Assembly: GCA_024691065.1 (NCBI GenBank)
Contig: JAILOA010000434.1
Coordinates: 1 to 18,145 of the forward strand
Direction of reading: 5' to 3'
Length of the DNA: 18,145 bases
Source: Lachnospiraceae bacterium
GTDB taxonomy: Bacteria > Bacillota > Clostridia > Lachnospirales > Lachnospiraceae
Shown here: one piece after another, positions 1 to 8,664 of the stretch
Layout: the number at the start of each line of letters is the position of its first letter
Position numbering within the stretch: position 1 is the first letter of the stretch
Notes under the pieces: generated by a model
Told to the model about the DNA's origin: nothing
The model's input: the letters and a program-made list of their open reading frames with translations, nothing else
Databases searched by the model: none
Translations under genes and position numbers: made by a program

Positions 1-1
1 T

Positions 2-307
2 GGTGAGGTGCCTTCTAAGGCTAAGAGACCGGAAAAGGAAAACAGGATTGAAAGAGAAATAGATGAGAGTGTCTATAATCCGGATTATAAAAAGTATCCT
101 GAGTTTTGTAAGAAAGACTGTGCTCTTATTATTCCGGATTCAATGCTTAAGAGGGATGAAGAAATCTTTTTGGATGATTTAAATGTTACTGACATAGCCG
201 ATGCTTTACAAACTGAGGTTTGTATTGTAGAATCGAGTGGTGATGCCTTTTTATATGAGATTGTGAGACTGCTTCAACGTAGTGAAAGCAATCCGATGCA
301 TCAATGA
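2..307 (+). CDS. DUF512-family (radical-SAM-type) protein, C-terminal fragment
   Basis: Partial gene: the reading frame is already open at the left edge and runs to a TGA at 305-307, so only about the last 101 codons are visible. The tail 'LIIPDSMLKRDEEIFLDD' followed by 'V..IADAL.TEV.IVESSG' matches, from memory, the C-terminus of the DUF512 proteins (TIGR03279 type), whose function is not established; the radical SAM cysteines of the family would lie upstream of the window. The order DUF512 - der - plsY - gpsA is common in Clostridia and supports the call. A charged segment before the conserved tail, rich in Lys/Glu/Arg, occupies the place where the family usually has a short linker after its 'TG.D' element, so it may be an insertion. 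The GTG at position 8 is an internal valine codon, not a start. The identity rests on the last 60 residues only. Confidence 0.78.
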   Translation, partial: GEVPSKAKRPEKENRIEREIDESVYNPDYKKYPEFCKKDCALIIPDSMLKRDEEIFLDDLNVTDIADALQTEVCIVESSGDAFLYEIVRLLQRSESNPMHQ

Positions 308-440
308 AGCAGTGTAAGTAGTGGGCCGTATACGTGATTTTTTGCAAGTGGTACGCTACATTTATGAGTATAAAACGAAGCGGATTAAAGAATATGGGAT
401 ATAAATTGATTTGGTTGTCAATTTAAGGTTATTAAATGGG

Positions 441-454
441 TATCAATATTGATA
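441..454. promoter_or_regulatory. 14-bp perfect palindrome upstream of der
   Basis: TATCAATATTGATA is its own reverse complement and lies 27 nt before the der start codon, in the 173-bp gap after the DUF512 gene. It is operator-like in size and place, but palindromes of A/T-rich sequence arise easily by chance. I found no convincing -35/-10 pair beside it; the nearest candidate -35 (TTGTCA at 416-421) lacks a well-spaced -10. No regulator can be named. Confidence 0.25.
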
Positions 455-480
455 TCAGTTTATAGAAATGAGGTTATAAA

Positions 481-1803
481 ATGAGAAAGCCATTAGTTGC
501 AATTGTCGGACGTCCAAACGTCGGTAAATCAACACTTTTTAATTTACTTGCGGGTGAAAGAATAGCAATTGTAAAGGATACACCGGGAGTTACCAGAGAT
601 AGAATATATGCCGATGCAAGTTGGTTAAAATATAATTTTACACTTGTTGATACAGGTGGTATTGAACCGGATTCCTCCGATAAAATGCTTAAATTTATGA
701 GGAATCAGGCGGAGATGGCAATTGAGCTTGCGGACGTTGTTATTTTCCTTACGGATGTGCGTTCGGGTTTACTGGATGCAGATGTTAAGGTTGCTCAAAT
801 GCTTAGGAAATCTAAGAAGGAAATTGTACTCGTTGTTAACAAGGTAGATAATTTTGAAAAATATGAAGCCGATGTTTATGAGTTTTATAATCTGGGACTT
901 GGCGAGCCATTCCCGATTTCTGCGATTTCCAAGCTTGGGATCGGAGATATGTTGGATGAAGTGGTTAGCAAATTCTATGAAAGAGTAAATGAAGAGGAAG
1001 AGGATGAGAGACCTAGAATTGCTATTATCGGTAAACCGAATGTAGGTAAATCTTCACTTATAAATAAGCTTATCGGTGAGGAAAGAGTTATAGTTTCCGA
1101 TGTAGCCGGTACTACGAGAGATGCCATAGATACGGTTGTTAAGCGTGACGGTAAGGAGTATGTATTTATCGATACTGCCGGACTTCGAAGAAAATCCAAG
1201 GTGAATGAAGAGATTGAGCGCTATAGTATTATCAGGACAGTTTCCGCAGTGGAGCGATGTGATGTGGCTGTTCTTGTGATAGATGCAAAGGAAGGCGTTA
1301 CCGAGCAGGATGCAAAAATTGCAGGAATTGCCCATGACCGCGGTCGAGGCATGATTATTGTTGTAAATAAATGGGATGCTATTGAGAAGGATAACCATTC
1401 CATTAAAAAATATACCGAGGATATTCGTAAGACCCTGTCCTTTATGCCTTATGCAGAAATAATCTTTGTTTCTGCACTTACAGGACAGAGATTACACAGG
1501 CTTTTTGAGCTTATCGAGGTTGTTATTCAGAATCATTCCTTAAGGGTTTCAACGGGTGTTCTTAATGACATACTTACCGAGGCGGTTGCATTGCAGCAGC
1601 CACCTACAGATAAGGGTAGAAGGCTTAAAATATATTATATTACCGAGGTTAAGGTTAAACCGCCAACCTTTGTTATATTTGTAAACAGTAAGAAGATAAT
1701 GCATTATTCATATACAAGATATCTTGAAAATAAAATCAGAGAGGCTTTTGGTTTTGTCGGAACACCTCTTAAGTTTATAGTCCGTGAAAAGGAAGAAGAT
1801 TAA
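481..1803 (+). CDS. der: Ribosome assembly GTPase Der (EngA)
   Basis: Essential GTPase that binds the 50S subunit and acts in late large-subunit assembly; cytoplasmic. At 440 residues it has the full family length and two tandem G domains, the hallmark of Der. Domain 1 carries G1 GRPNVGKS (10-17), G3 DTGG (57-60), G4 NKVD (120-123) and G5 SA (147-148). Domain 2 carries G1 GKPNVGKS (184-191), G3 DTAG (231-234), G4 NKWD (296-299) and G5 SA (331-332). A KH-like domain fills about 350-440, including the typical 'PPTFV.FVN' strand. An acidic linker (170-176) joins the G domains. The ATG is preceded by GAGGT at 470-474, 6 nt away. All motifs are intact. It sits between the DUF512 gene and plsY, the usual clostridial order. 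Confidence 0.98.
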   Translation: MRKPLVAIVGRPNVGKSTLFNLLAGERIAIVKDTPGVTRDRIYADASWLKYNFTLVDTGGIEPDSSDKMLKFMRNQAEMAIELADVVIFLTDVRSGLLDADVKVAQMLRKSKKEIVLVVNKVDNFEKYEADVYEFYNLGLGEPFPISAISKLGIGDMLDEVVSKFYERVNEEEEDERPRIAIIGKPNVGKSSLINKLIGEERVIVSDVAGTTRDAIDTVVKRDGKEYVFIDTAGLRRKSKVNEEIERYSIIRTVSAVERCDVAVLVIDAKEGVTEQDAKIAGIAHDRGRGMIIVVNKWDAIEKDNHSIKKYTEDIRKTLSFMPYAEIIFVSALTGQRLHRLFELIEVVIQNHSLRVSTGVLNDILTEAVALQQPPTDKGRRLKIYYITEVKVKPPTFVIFVNSKKIMHYSYTRYLENKIREAFGFVGTPLKFIVREKEED

Positions 1804-2063
1804 AAGAAGATAAAAAAGGAAGATTTTATTAAAATTCCTGATATATCTAAAAATTATATGGAAAATGAATTATTAATAGGTTATAATAAGGGTTAGTTTC
1901 GTTGTGTTATGGTTATAATTATTATGACTGTAATTAATAACTACATAATGCTATAATTTTTCGCTTTTCGTTATAAGGTATTATTTTATTTGATGTTATA
2001 AATATTAATAAAGTATTCTTGTAATATATTCTTTTAAATTATTTGATGGTGCTAGGAGGAAAT
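1804..2063. other. AT-rich gap between der and plsY
   Basis: This 260-bp stretch is extremely A/T-rich and holds no credible small gene. An imperfect dyad around 1818-1838 (AGGAA ... TTCCT) follows der but has no T-run, so I do not call it a terminator. A TATAAT hexamer occurs near 1912-1917 without a good -35, so a plsY promoter is possible but not demonstrated. The ribosome binding site of plsY ends the stretch. Confidence 0.4.
2054..2060 (+). promoter_or_regulatory. Ribosome binding site that sets the plsY start
   Basis: AGGAGGA lies 4-5 nt before the ATG at 2064. The longer reading frame could begin at TTG 2043 or ATG 2046, but neither has a Shine-Dalgarno sequence upstream, and this site would then lie inside the coding sequence. 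The shorter start also places the first membrane helix right at the N-terminus, as is usual for PlsY. Confidence 0.8.
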
Positions 2064-2684
2064 ATGCCGGAAATAGTCAAATATTTGATTTGTGTTGTTT
2101 CAGGTTATTTTATTGGATCTGTTTCAACCGGTCTTTTGATTGCGAGTATAAAAAAGGTGGACTTGAGGGGCTCAGGCAGCGGAGGAACGGGTACTACCAA
2201 TGTTCTCAGAACGATGGGAAAGTTACCGGCGCTTTTAACATTCCTGGGTGATATTGCAAAGGTCATAGTTCCTATTGTTCTTATCAGGGTATTTTTAGGA
2301 ACGGAAGAAGATTGGTATTTGCTTAGCTTACTTTATGGACTTTCAGCTGTATTTGGACATTGCTATCCGATTTATTATGGATTTAAGGGTGGCAAGGGTA
2401 TTGCCGTAACCACAGCACTTATATGTGCAACCTCACATCCGTGGGTGATTATAGGTGGTGTTATTGTATTTGTGGCTGTTGTTGCAATTTCCAGATATGT
2501 TTCTCTGGGTTCTCTTACGGTTGTCCCTATTGTTCTTATATTAAATACAATTGTATATCACAGGTCTGACAGGTTATTTATTCCTATGCTGATTGTCAGT
2601 ATCTTAATAGGTGCACTTGATTATTTCAGACATAGAACCAATATAGTAAGGCTTATACATGGTGAAGAAAATAAATTGTTTTGA
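2064..2684 (+). CDS. plsY: Glycerol-3-phosphate acyltransferase PlsY
   Basis: Membrane enzyme that transfers the acyl group of acyl-phosphate to sn-glycerol-3-phosphate, giving lysophosphatidic acid, the first step of phospholipid synthesis in most Gram-positive bacteria. The 206-residue protein is mostly hydrophobic and has the three family motifs: GSGSGGTGTTNVLR (36-49), GHCYPIYYGFKGGKG (98-112) and HRTNIVRLIHGEENK (190-204). The opening 'GYFIGSVSTG' (14-23) is the usual first helix. In motif 1 the family normally has Asn in 'SGN.G.TN'; here Gly is read instead (SGGTGTTN), otherwise the motif is intact. gpsA, whose product supplies the substrate, follows 101 bp downstream, so the two act in series and are probably co-transcribed. 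The start is chosen by the AGGAGGA at 2054-2060. Confidence 0.96.
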   Translation: MPEIVKYLICVVSGYFIGSVSTGLLIASIKKVDLRGSGSGGTGTTNVLRTMGKLPALLTFLGDIAKVIVPIVLIRVFLGTEEDWYLLSLLYGLSAVFGHCYPIYYGFKGGKGIAVTTALICATSHPWVIIGGVIVFVAVVAISRYVSLGSLTVVPIVLILNTIVYHRSDRLFIPMLIVSILIGALDYFRHRTNIVRLIHGEENKLF

Positions 2685-2706
2685 TTTAATATAAATAATA
2701 TCGATA

Positions 2707-2722
2707 ATATTATTAATAATAT
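2707..2722. repeat. 16-bp AT-only palindrome between plsY and gpsA
   Basis: ATATTATTAATAATAT is a perfect palindrome in the middle of a 101-bp gap made almost only of A and T. It has no GC pair and no T-run placed as in a terminator, so it could equally be a curved or easily melted spacer. I assign no role. Confidence 0.25.
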
Positions 2723-2785
2723 AGTATCCTAATGATAATTACTAAAATATCATTTATATAATATTCTAAAAGGGGGGATTTGATT

Positions 2786-3790
2786 ATGAAGGTAACATTT
2801 CTGGGTGCCGGTAGTTGGGGTACAGCTTTGGCTATTATGCTTGCCAAGAATAATCATAATGTTATATTGTGGTCGGCGGTGAGATCCGAGATTGATATGC
2901 TTGCCAGATACAGGGAGCATAAGGATAGATTGCCGGGAGTTAAACTTCCTGATTCTATTATTGTTACAACTGATATAGCTTTTGCGGTCGAAAGACCTGA
3001 TTTAATAGTTTTCAGTGTGGCTTCTCCTTACGTAAGAACAACAGCTGAAGCAATTTCAAGATATGTAAGATTTGATCAGAAAATAGTAAATGTTGCCAAG
3101 GGAATTGAGGATGAAACTCTCTATACATTGGTTGATATTATAAGCGAAACCATTCCACAGGCTAAGGTTTGTGTGCTTTCCGGACCAAGTCATGCTGAGG
3201 AGGTTTCCATAGGGATGCCGACAACAGTCGTAGTAGGTGCGAAAGAAAAGGAAACTGCTGATTACGTTCAGGATATATTTATGAATGACCGTTTCAGAGT
3301 ATATACAAGTCCTGATGTTATAGGAATAGAGCTTGGAGGGGCTATTAAGAATGTAATTGCCCTTGCAGCCGGAATAATTGATGGTCTTGGATATCAGGAT
3401 AATACCAAAGCTGCTCTTATAACAAGAGGAATGACGGAAATCAGCAGGCTTGGTGTAGCTATGGGTGGTAAACTTGAAACATTTTGCGGACTTTCCGGAA
3501 TCGGTGATTTGATTGTTACCTGTACAAGTAATCATAGCAGGAATCACAATGCGGGATATCTTATTGGAAAAGGTAAGACCACAGAGGAAGCATTAGCTGA
3601 AGTTAATCAGGTTGTTGAGGGCGTTAATTCTGCCAAGGCGGCTCTTAAGCTTTCACAAAAATATAATGTAAGTATGCCTATTGTTGAGGCAATAAATGAA
3701 GTCCTTTTCGAAGGGAAAACAGCACAGGAGGCTTTGGAGGAACTTTTAAAAAGGGATAAAAAGGAAGAATATCCTGAGCTTTCATGGTAA
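2786..3790 (+). CDS. gpsA: NAD(P)-dependent glycerol-3-phosphate dehydrogenase
   Basis: Cytoplasmic enzyme that reduces dihydroxyacetone phosphate to sn-glycerol-3-phosphate for phospholipid synthesis. The 334-residue length is normal. The N-terminal Rossmann motif GAGSWGTALA is at 7-16. Catalytic-domain signatures follow: AKGIE (105-109, Lys106 is the family's conserved lysine), GPSHAEEV (133-140), GGAIKNVIALAAG (184-196, with Lys188), NTKAALITRGMTE (206-218) and GLSGIGDLIVTCTS (235-248). The ATG at 2786 is preceded by AGGGGGG at 2771-2777 with 8 nt spacing; a TTG two codons upstream at 2780 is poorly placed for that site and was not used. The gene follows plsY, the next enzyme of the pathway. 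All key residues are present. Confidence 0.98.
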   Translation: MKVTFLGAGSWGTALAIMLAKNNHNVILWSAVRSEIDMLARYREHKDRLPGVKLPDSIIVTTDIAFAVERPDLIVFSVASPYVRTTAEAISRYVRFDQKIVNVAKGIEDETLYTLVDIISETIPQAKVCVLSGPSHAEEVSIGMPTTVVVGAKEKETADYVQDIFMNDRFRVYTSPDVIGIELGGAIKNVIALAAGIIDGLGYQDNTKAALITRGMTEISRLGVAMGGKLETFCGLSGIGDLIVTCTSNHSRNHNAGYLIGKGKTTEEALAEVNQVVEGVNSAKAALKLSQKYNVSMPIVEAINEVLFEGKTAQEALEELLKRDKKEEYPELSW

Positions 3791-3849
3791 GTTGTAAGTT
3801 TTATGTAACATTTAACTTTATAAATCAAATTCTTTAAGGAGGCAGTTTT

Positions 3850-6800
3850 ATGAAAAAAGTTTTAAAAACCAGGTTTTCAAGATCACTGATTTCCGGCGTG
3901 CTTTCATTTGCTATGGTTGCTACATCATTTACAGCACCGGGCAGTGTGAAGAAAGCAGAGGCAGGAGTAGTATCTTCCGGTAGCGACAGTGCAAAAACAT
4001 CATATCTTACAAAATATAATGATGAGTATGTTTATGTAGAATATGATGCTGAGTACAATGTAGCAATCGGACAGTCGCTTACATTTACAGCAAGGATTGT
4101 AAATGAATATGGTAAGGAACTTACCGATGAGACATTATTAAATTCACTTAAGTATAAGTGGACAAAAACTGATGATAGCAATTACTGGATTGATTACCAA
4201 AATAATATTAGCGATTTAGCTGAGGAAACAGCAGATGCTGAAGAAACAACAGCGGCAGATGCTGAGGAGACAACAGCGGCAGATGCTGAGGAGACAACAG
4301 CGGCAGAGGAAACAGCGGAAGCTGAGGAAACAGAAACTCCTGAGCCTGAGGAGACAGAAACTCCTAAGCCTGAGGAGACAGAAACTCCTAAGCCGACGGA
4401 AAAACCTACACCAACACCGGATAACAGTGTACTTTCTACTGAGAAATCATTTACATATACTCCTACATTAGCAGATTTTAATGGTAGTAGTAGTTTTGAG
4501 ATTGAGCTTGAGGTTGAACAACCGGGAGAGTCAAATTATTATACCCCAAGTGTTTCAGTACCAATCACTGTAAACAGATATACCCCATATAGTACTTCTT
4601 CAGGTTATATAAATGGTTCTACATATGATTCGTCCTATACGTTGTATGTGAAGGCCGGACAGACAAAGGCTTTGTATGCGCCTGTTGATGCTGAAACAGG
4701 TTATGCACTTTCTTATGTATGGAAGGATGCTAACGGTAATCAGATACTTGACGCCAATGGCGCTCCTGTAACAACATCCATTTATAATGCTCCTGCGCCG
4801 GCTGATTCAAAAACCGTGAAATATACATGTGAAGTTACTGCAAGATATGGTGAAGCTGCAGAAGCTGATGTTCAGACATTTTATTATAAAGTGGCTCTTT
4901 ATACAAATAACTTTAATGTAAATGCCACAAAGAAGAAATATAGGGTTACACGTGGTGAAAATGTTGCTTTAACAGTCGATACATTCAGCTTTGATACCAA
5001 TACATTTGCTCTTGCAGACACAGATCCTATAGTTTGGTATAAAGATGATTATGCAGGTGATTCAAGTAAAATAATTGCTGTTTCTGATCATTATGCAATA
5101 GATAATAATACCCGTACATTAACAGTAAGTAATATTCAGGGTGAGCAGTTAGGTTATTATACTGTAAGATTTAACTTTAAGAGACTGAATCCTACAGGTG
5201 ATACAAATGAGAAATTATATGAGGATGTAACCTTCAGACTTGTTGAATATACAGGATTTAAGGCTTTCTCTGATACTGAGAAGGATTATACAGCTAAGGT
5301 TGGAGATAAGGTTAATATTTCCGTAGTTGCATCAAATAATGATCCTAATAAGTATCCTATTGTTTATGAATGGTATATAAAGAAAAACAGTAAGATGCAG
5401 ACAAATGAAACAAATAATGCTACAAAATCCGCAGTTGATAATGATGATTATCCTGTTGCGACAAAAGTTGAATATGTTAAGCTTGAAGAAATATTAAATC
5501 TTTCTACATATGCCACAGTTGAATATACGGATGCTGCACATAGTGGTATCAATATCACACCTGTTGCAGATGACTTCTTTACTTATGGTTTTAATGATAT
5601 TCGTTGTATAGCAAAGGATACATTTAATAATGGTACAACTCAGGAAACTATAAATTCAGCTACTTTTGATTATACAATTGAAAAAGATTTTTCATTTGCT
5701 GTTCCTGATAAGAACAGACTTTATGCAACATATGGTCAGCAGGTAACACTTACTGTAAGTGCTCAAAATGTTGCAGGTCTTAATTATCAGTGGGTTAAGT
5801 ATAATAAATTAAAAGATGATTATGAAGAGATTTTAGGCGCCAACGCTTCGGTTCTTACTGTTGGAATGGCTACATCTTATGACTTTACAACCTACAGATG
5901 TATAATTACAGATTCTTCTGATAAGTACTATACAAAGAACATTGACTTTGAAGTTGTTCATGAAGTTACTTATTCAGAAAATATCACACCTACAGAGGTT
6001 TACGCTAAATTAGGAGATACTGCTACATTCCAGGTTCGCGGTGTATCTGATAATGCTGCTGATGTATATAACTATCAGTGGTATAAGGGTTATGAAGAAT
6101 TACCGGGTGAAGTAGCTGATACTCTTACAGTTTCGAATTTAACAAAGGAAAGCTTTGGTAATTACTATTGTGTAGTTAGAAATGTTTCCAAGGGTGTTGT
6201 AGCATACTCAGGTAATAGCAATGGTGTAAGTTCTGATGGCAATTCTTATGTTAAGTTTAATCTTATGAGATATGTAGGCGTTACATTATCTGATGATAAG
6301 ACAAAATATTATGCTAACGCCGGTGAGCAGGTTACATTTAATCCTACTGTATCTAATGTGGATAATTTACCATTAGAGTACGTATGGACTATTTCAAATA
6401 ATTATGTAAAGATTGATGATGATGATAATGATAATACATCATGGAATGCTGATTATTCTTATATTAATGGAAAATCAATTCTTTCGATTCAAGCTAATCC
6501 TGCATTTACAACACCTGCAATGTCTGATTTATATTATGGTACATATTATCTGAATGTTTACTATGAAGGAACAATGGTAGCAAATATTAGTTATGAGGTT
6601 GATAAGCCAAATAATTATAGTATTACTGCTAAATATATTACTGCAGAGGAACAGTCTTTGCCGGTAGGTGGAACTGCAACAATGACAGTTGAAGCTACTA
6701 CAAATTCCGGTAAGCCTGTATATTATCAGTGGTATTACGGTTATATTAATGAAAGTGAAGTTGATAAGGATGGTAAGGTTGATGCTACTGCAATTGCCGG

Positions 6801-8574
6801 TGCCAATACAAATACATTTACAATTGCCGGACTTAAGAGAATTGATCTCGATAGATATTATTCATGTGTAATCTATGATGGTGAAGCTTATCCTGAGGTA
6901 TTGTCATTCCATCTTGTAAGAAAAACAGGTCAGGAAGTTGAAAAGAATACACTTGGAAATTATGATACTAAGAGTATTTGTGGTGAATATAATAAGAGCC
7001 TGACTCTTGCAGCTAATACAACTGCCGTAGATCCACAATATCCTACAACTTATACATGGTATTATCTTCCAACTAAGGATGCTTCTAAACTTGAAGGTGA
7101 AGCACAGCTTATCTATGGTGCCAAGGAGCAAACTTATACAATTGAAAGTCTCAATGAAAATACTATAGGTTTATATTATTGTAAGGTTGAAAATACTTAT
7201 GATACAGTATATGTACGCTACTTTGTATATGTTAATTCAGGCTTAAAGGTTAAGGTTAAAAAGGACGTTGTTAAAGCTAATATTGGAAAGAAAGCTGTTC
7301 TTCAGGCAACTGTTTCAACGGATTCCAAGTTTAAGAAGAATTTAGTAATGCAGTGGTCAAAATATAACACATTAACCCAAGAGTATACTGATATAGCCGG
7401 TGCTACAGAAGCTAAATATACAATCGATGCAGTTACAGAGGATTCATATGGAAGTTATAAGCTTTCTGTTACAGATGGTATTATGCAGGTAAGCAGATAC
7501 ATTACACTTTCTAAACCTTTACAATTCGGTATTAAGTCAGTTAAGGCATCCACAGCAGCAACATTACCTGGTTCACGTATAGGACTTACAGCAAATGTAG
7601 TTCTTCCTGATGAAGCTTTAAGTATTACAACCAAGTATACCTGGTATGTAGTTGATCCGCTTACAGATGATTATATTAAGCTTGATACTTATAAGCAGAA
7701 AGTTACCAAGAAGAAGGTAACCAAGAAGGTTAAGGTTAAAGTTAAGGGTAAAGTTAAATACAAGAAGAAGAAGGTTACTGTTAAGAAGGTTTCCTACAAG
7801 AAATTTGATGGTAACTCAAATAAGGTATTTGCATATGTACCTGAGCTTCCTTACGGAGATGATTATTATAATCTTGCATATAAGGTAGTTATGGAAGGTT
7901 ATACTGCAGATGGTCAGTATGCAGTAATAGATGGACAGACATTAAAGTATGATGAATATGACTACTATTCAAGTGAAGATACTGTATGTACAGGAAAGGA
8001 TAAATACGTAACAGTTGTTGACCCTGAATATACCAATAATGCAAAGAATCTTCAGTCAGCTCATAACTATGAAGGTGGAACACATACAGTAGTTGGATAC
8101 AAGGTTGTAAAGGCTAATAAGCTTCAGGTTAAGTTTGATAAGAAGACAAGTGCTAACCTTTATGCTGAAGATGTTATCTATGTAATTAACAGCAAGGGTG
8201 TTGCTACTAAGTACTTTGGTAAGCAGCTCAAGAATAAGAAGATTAAGGTTAAGGGTAATAAGTTCGCAATTCTCTTATACTCCAAGATGGAAGACGAGAA
8301 TGATTATGGATTTAAGGTTACAAGCGTTAAGGGTGCCAATAAGGGACTTGTTACCGAAAAGAGCAGTATGACAATTGCTAAGGGTGATACAGCTCAGATT
8401 GTTTACTCATATAAGCTTAAAGAGCAGTGCAGTGGAATCAAGTTTACAACTTCTAAGAAGGCAGTTGCTACAGTTACAAATAAGGGTGTAGTAACGGCTA
8501 AGAAGAAGGGTAAGACAGTTATTACTCTTAAGAAGGGTAAGAAGAAAGCTAAGGTTACTATTACCGTTAAATAA
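3850..8574 (+). CDS. Large secreted multi-Ig-like surface protein with lysine-rich C-terminus
   Basis: Function unknown; exported, probably cell-surface, 1574 residues. A signal peptide is clear: basic MKKVLKTRFSR, a hydrophobic stretch (about 12-29) and a likely AEA|G cleavage after residue 38. An acidic low-complexity Glu/Thr/Ala/Pro tract spans 122-190. About eleven Ig-like modules follow from the recurring core tryptophan (Y.W at 104, 291, 396, 508, 648, 744, 846, 961, 1070, 1169, 1265) and, in several, a 'Y.C.V' or 'Y.C.I' strand 40-80 residues later, e.g. 'GNYYCVVRN'. A lysine-rich stretch lies at 1282-1318, and a Big_2-like module (about 1499-1574) ends in KKAKVTITVK. No LPXTG, SLH, LysM or choline-binding repeat is visible, so anchoring is unclear; the basic C-terminus could bind anionic wall polymer (inference). 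The start has AAGGAGG at 3836-3842, 7 nt away. It is 59 bp after gpsA and ends at a strong terminator, so it may share the gpsA transcript. Adhesion or a structural envelope role are the obvious options. Confidence 0.85.
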   Translation: MKKVLKTRFSRSLISGVLSFAMVATSFTAPGSVKKAEAGVVSSGSDSAKTSYLTKYNDEYVYVEYDAEYNVAIGQSLTFTARIVNEYGKELTDETLLNSLKYKWTKTDDSNYWIDYQNNISDLAEETADAEETTAADAEETTAADAEETTAAEETAEAEETETPEPEETETPKPEETETPKPTEKPTPTPDNSVLSTEKSFTYTPTLADFNGSSSFEIELEVEQPGESNYYTPSVSVPITVNRYTPYSTSSGYINGSTYDSSYTLYVKAGQTKALYAPVDAETGYALSYVWKDANGNQILDANGAPVTTSIYNAPAPADSKTVKYTCEVTARYGEAAEADVQTFYYKVALYTNNFNVNATKKKYRVTRGENVALTVDTFSFDTNTFALADTDPIVWYKDDYAGDSSKIIAVSDHYAIDNNTRTLTVSNIQGEQLGYYTVRFNFKRLNPTGDTNEKLYEDVTFRLVEYTGFKAFSDTEKDYTAKVGDKVNISVVASNNDPNKYPIVYEWYIKKNSKMQTNETNNATKSAVDNDDYPVATKVEYVKLEEILNLSTYATVEYTDAAHSGINITPVADDFFTYGFNDIRCIAKDTFNNGTTQETINSATFDYTIEKDFSFAVPDKNRLYATYGQQVTLTVSAQNVAGLNYQWVKYNKLKDDYEEILGANASVLTVGMATSYDFTTYRCIITDSSDKYYTKNIDFEVVHEVTYSENITPTEVYAKLGDTATFQVRGVSDNAADVYNYQWYKGYEELPGEVADTLTVSNLTKESFGNYYCVVRNVSKGVVAYSGNSNGVSSDGNSYVKFNLMRYVGVTLSDDKTKYYANAGEQVTFNPTVSNVDNLPLEYVWTISNNYVKIDDDDNDNTSWNADYSYINGKSILSIQANPAFTTPAMSDLYYGTYYLNVYYEGTMVANISYEVDKPNNYSITAKYITAEEQSLPVGGTATMTVEATTNSGKPVYYQWYYGYINESEVDKDGKVDATAIAGANTNTFTIAGLKRIDLDRYYSCVIYDGEAYPEVLSFHLVRKTGQEVEKNTLGNYDTKSICGEYNKSLTLAANTTAVDPQYPTTYTWYYLPTKDASKLEGEAQLIYGAKEQTYTIESLNENTIGLYYCKVENTYDTVYVRYFVYVNSGLKVKVKKDVVKANIGKKAVLQATVSTDSKFKKNLVMQWSKYNTLTQEYTDIAGATEAKYTIDAVTEDSYGSYKLSVTDGIMQVSRYITLSKPLQFGIKSVKASTAATLPGSRIGLTANVVLPDEALSITTKYTWYVVDPLTDDYIKLDTYKQKVTKKKVTKKVKVKVKGKVKYKKKKVTVKKVSYKKFDGNSNKVFAYVPELPYGDDYYNLAYKVVMEGYTADGQYAVIDGQTLKYDEYDYYSSEDTVCTGKDKYVTVVDPEYTNNAKNLQSAHNYEGGTHTVVGYKVVKANKLQVKFDKKTSANLYAEDVIYVINSKGVATKYFGKQLKNKKIKVKGNKFAILLYSKMEDENDYGFKVTSVKGANKGLVTEKSSMTIAKGDTAQIVYSYKLKEQCSGIKFTTSKKAVATVTNKGVVTAKKKGKTVITLKKGKKKAKVTITVK
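4231..4404 (+). repeat. Two adjacent 24-bp coding repeats (acidic Glu/Thr/Pro tract)
   Basis: Three 24-bp units at 4231-4254, 4255-4278 and 4279-4302 encode ADAEETTA; the last two units are identical in DNA and the first differs at two bases (gaagaa against gaggag). After a short degenerate part, three more 24-bp units at 4333-4356, 4357-4380 and 4381-4404 encode ETPEPEET and variants. Both families have an 8-codon period, so unit gain or loss keeps the frame. The tract lies after the first 'YKW' core, that is, inside or next to the first Ig-like module. Confidence 0.9.
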
Positions 8575-8621
8575 TTGCCTTGCTTAAAATGATTTATAAT
8601 ACTTATACAGTATTTTGATAA

Positions 8622-8664
8622 GAGGTGCACCTCCGGTTGGTATGACCGGGGGTGTACTTTTTTT
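8622..8664 (+). terminator. Strong intrinsic terminator after the surface protein gene
   Basis: Arms GTGCACCTCCGGT (8625-8637) and ACCGGGGGTGTAC (8645-8657) pair over 13 bp with two G-U pairs and a 7-nt loop, followed at once by seven T (8658-8664). The stem can extend by one or two weak pairs at its base. It ends 48 nt after the stop codon. Confidence 0.93.

Noticed and set aside
1818..1838. Imperfect dyad after der, considered as a terminator
   Set aside because: The stem is A/T-rich and mismatched, and no T-run follows.
3056..3547. 163-residue antisense reading frame within gpsA
   Set aside because: It lies opposite an intact, well-conserved gpsA, has no family-like features, and is a codon-bias shadow.
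3791..3849. Promoter for the surface protein gene
   Set aside because: TTGTAA at 3792-3797 and TATAAA at 3819-3824 are 21 bp apart, too far for a normal promoter; read-through from gpsA is as likely.
4235..4471. 78-residue reading frame rich in Arg/Gln/Lys, overlapping the surface gene
   Set aside because: It is the +1 frame of the 24-bp repeat tract. Any repeat of this kind stays open in other frames, and it has no ribosome binding site of its own.
8500..8574. Sortase-type anchor on the surface protein
   Set aside because: The C-terminus ends in a basic Big_2-like module with no LPXTG-like motif, hydrophobic helix or SLH repeat.
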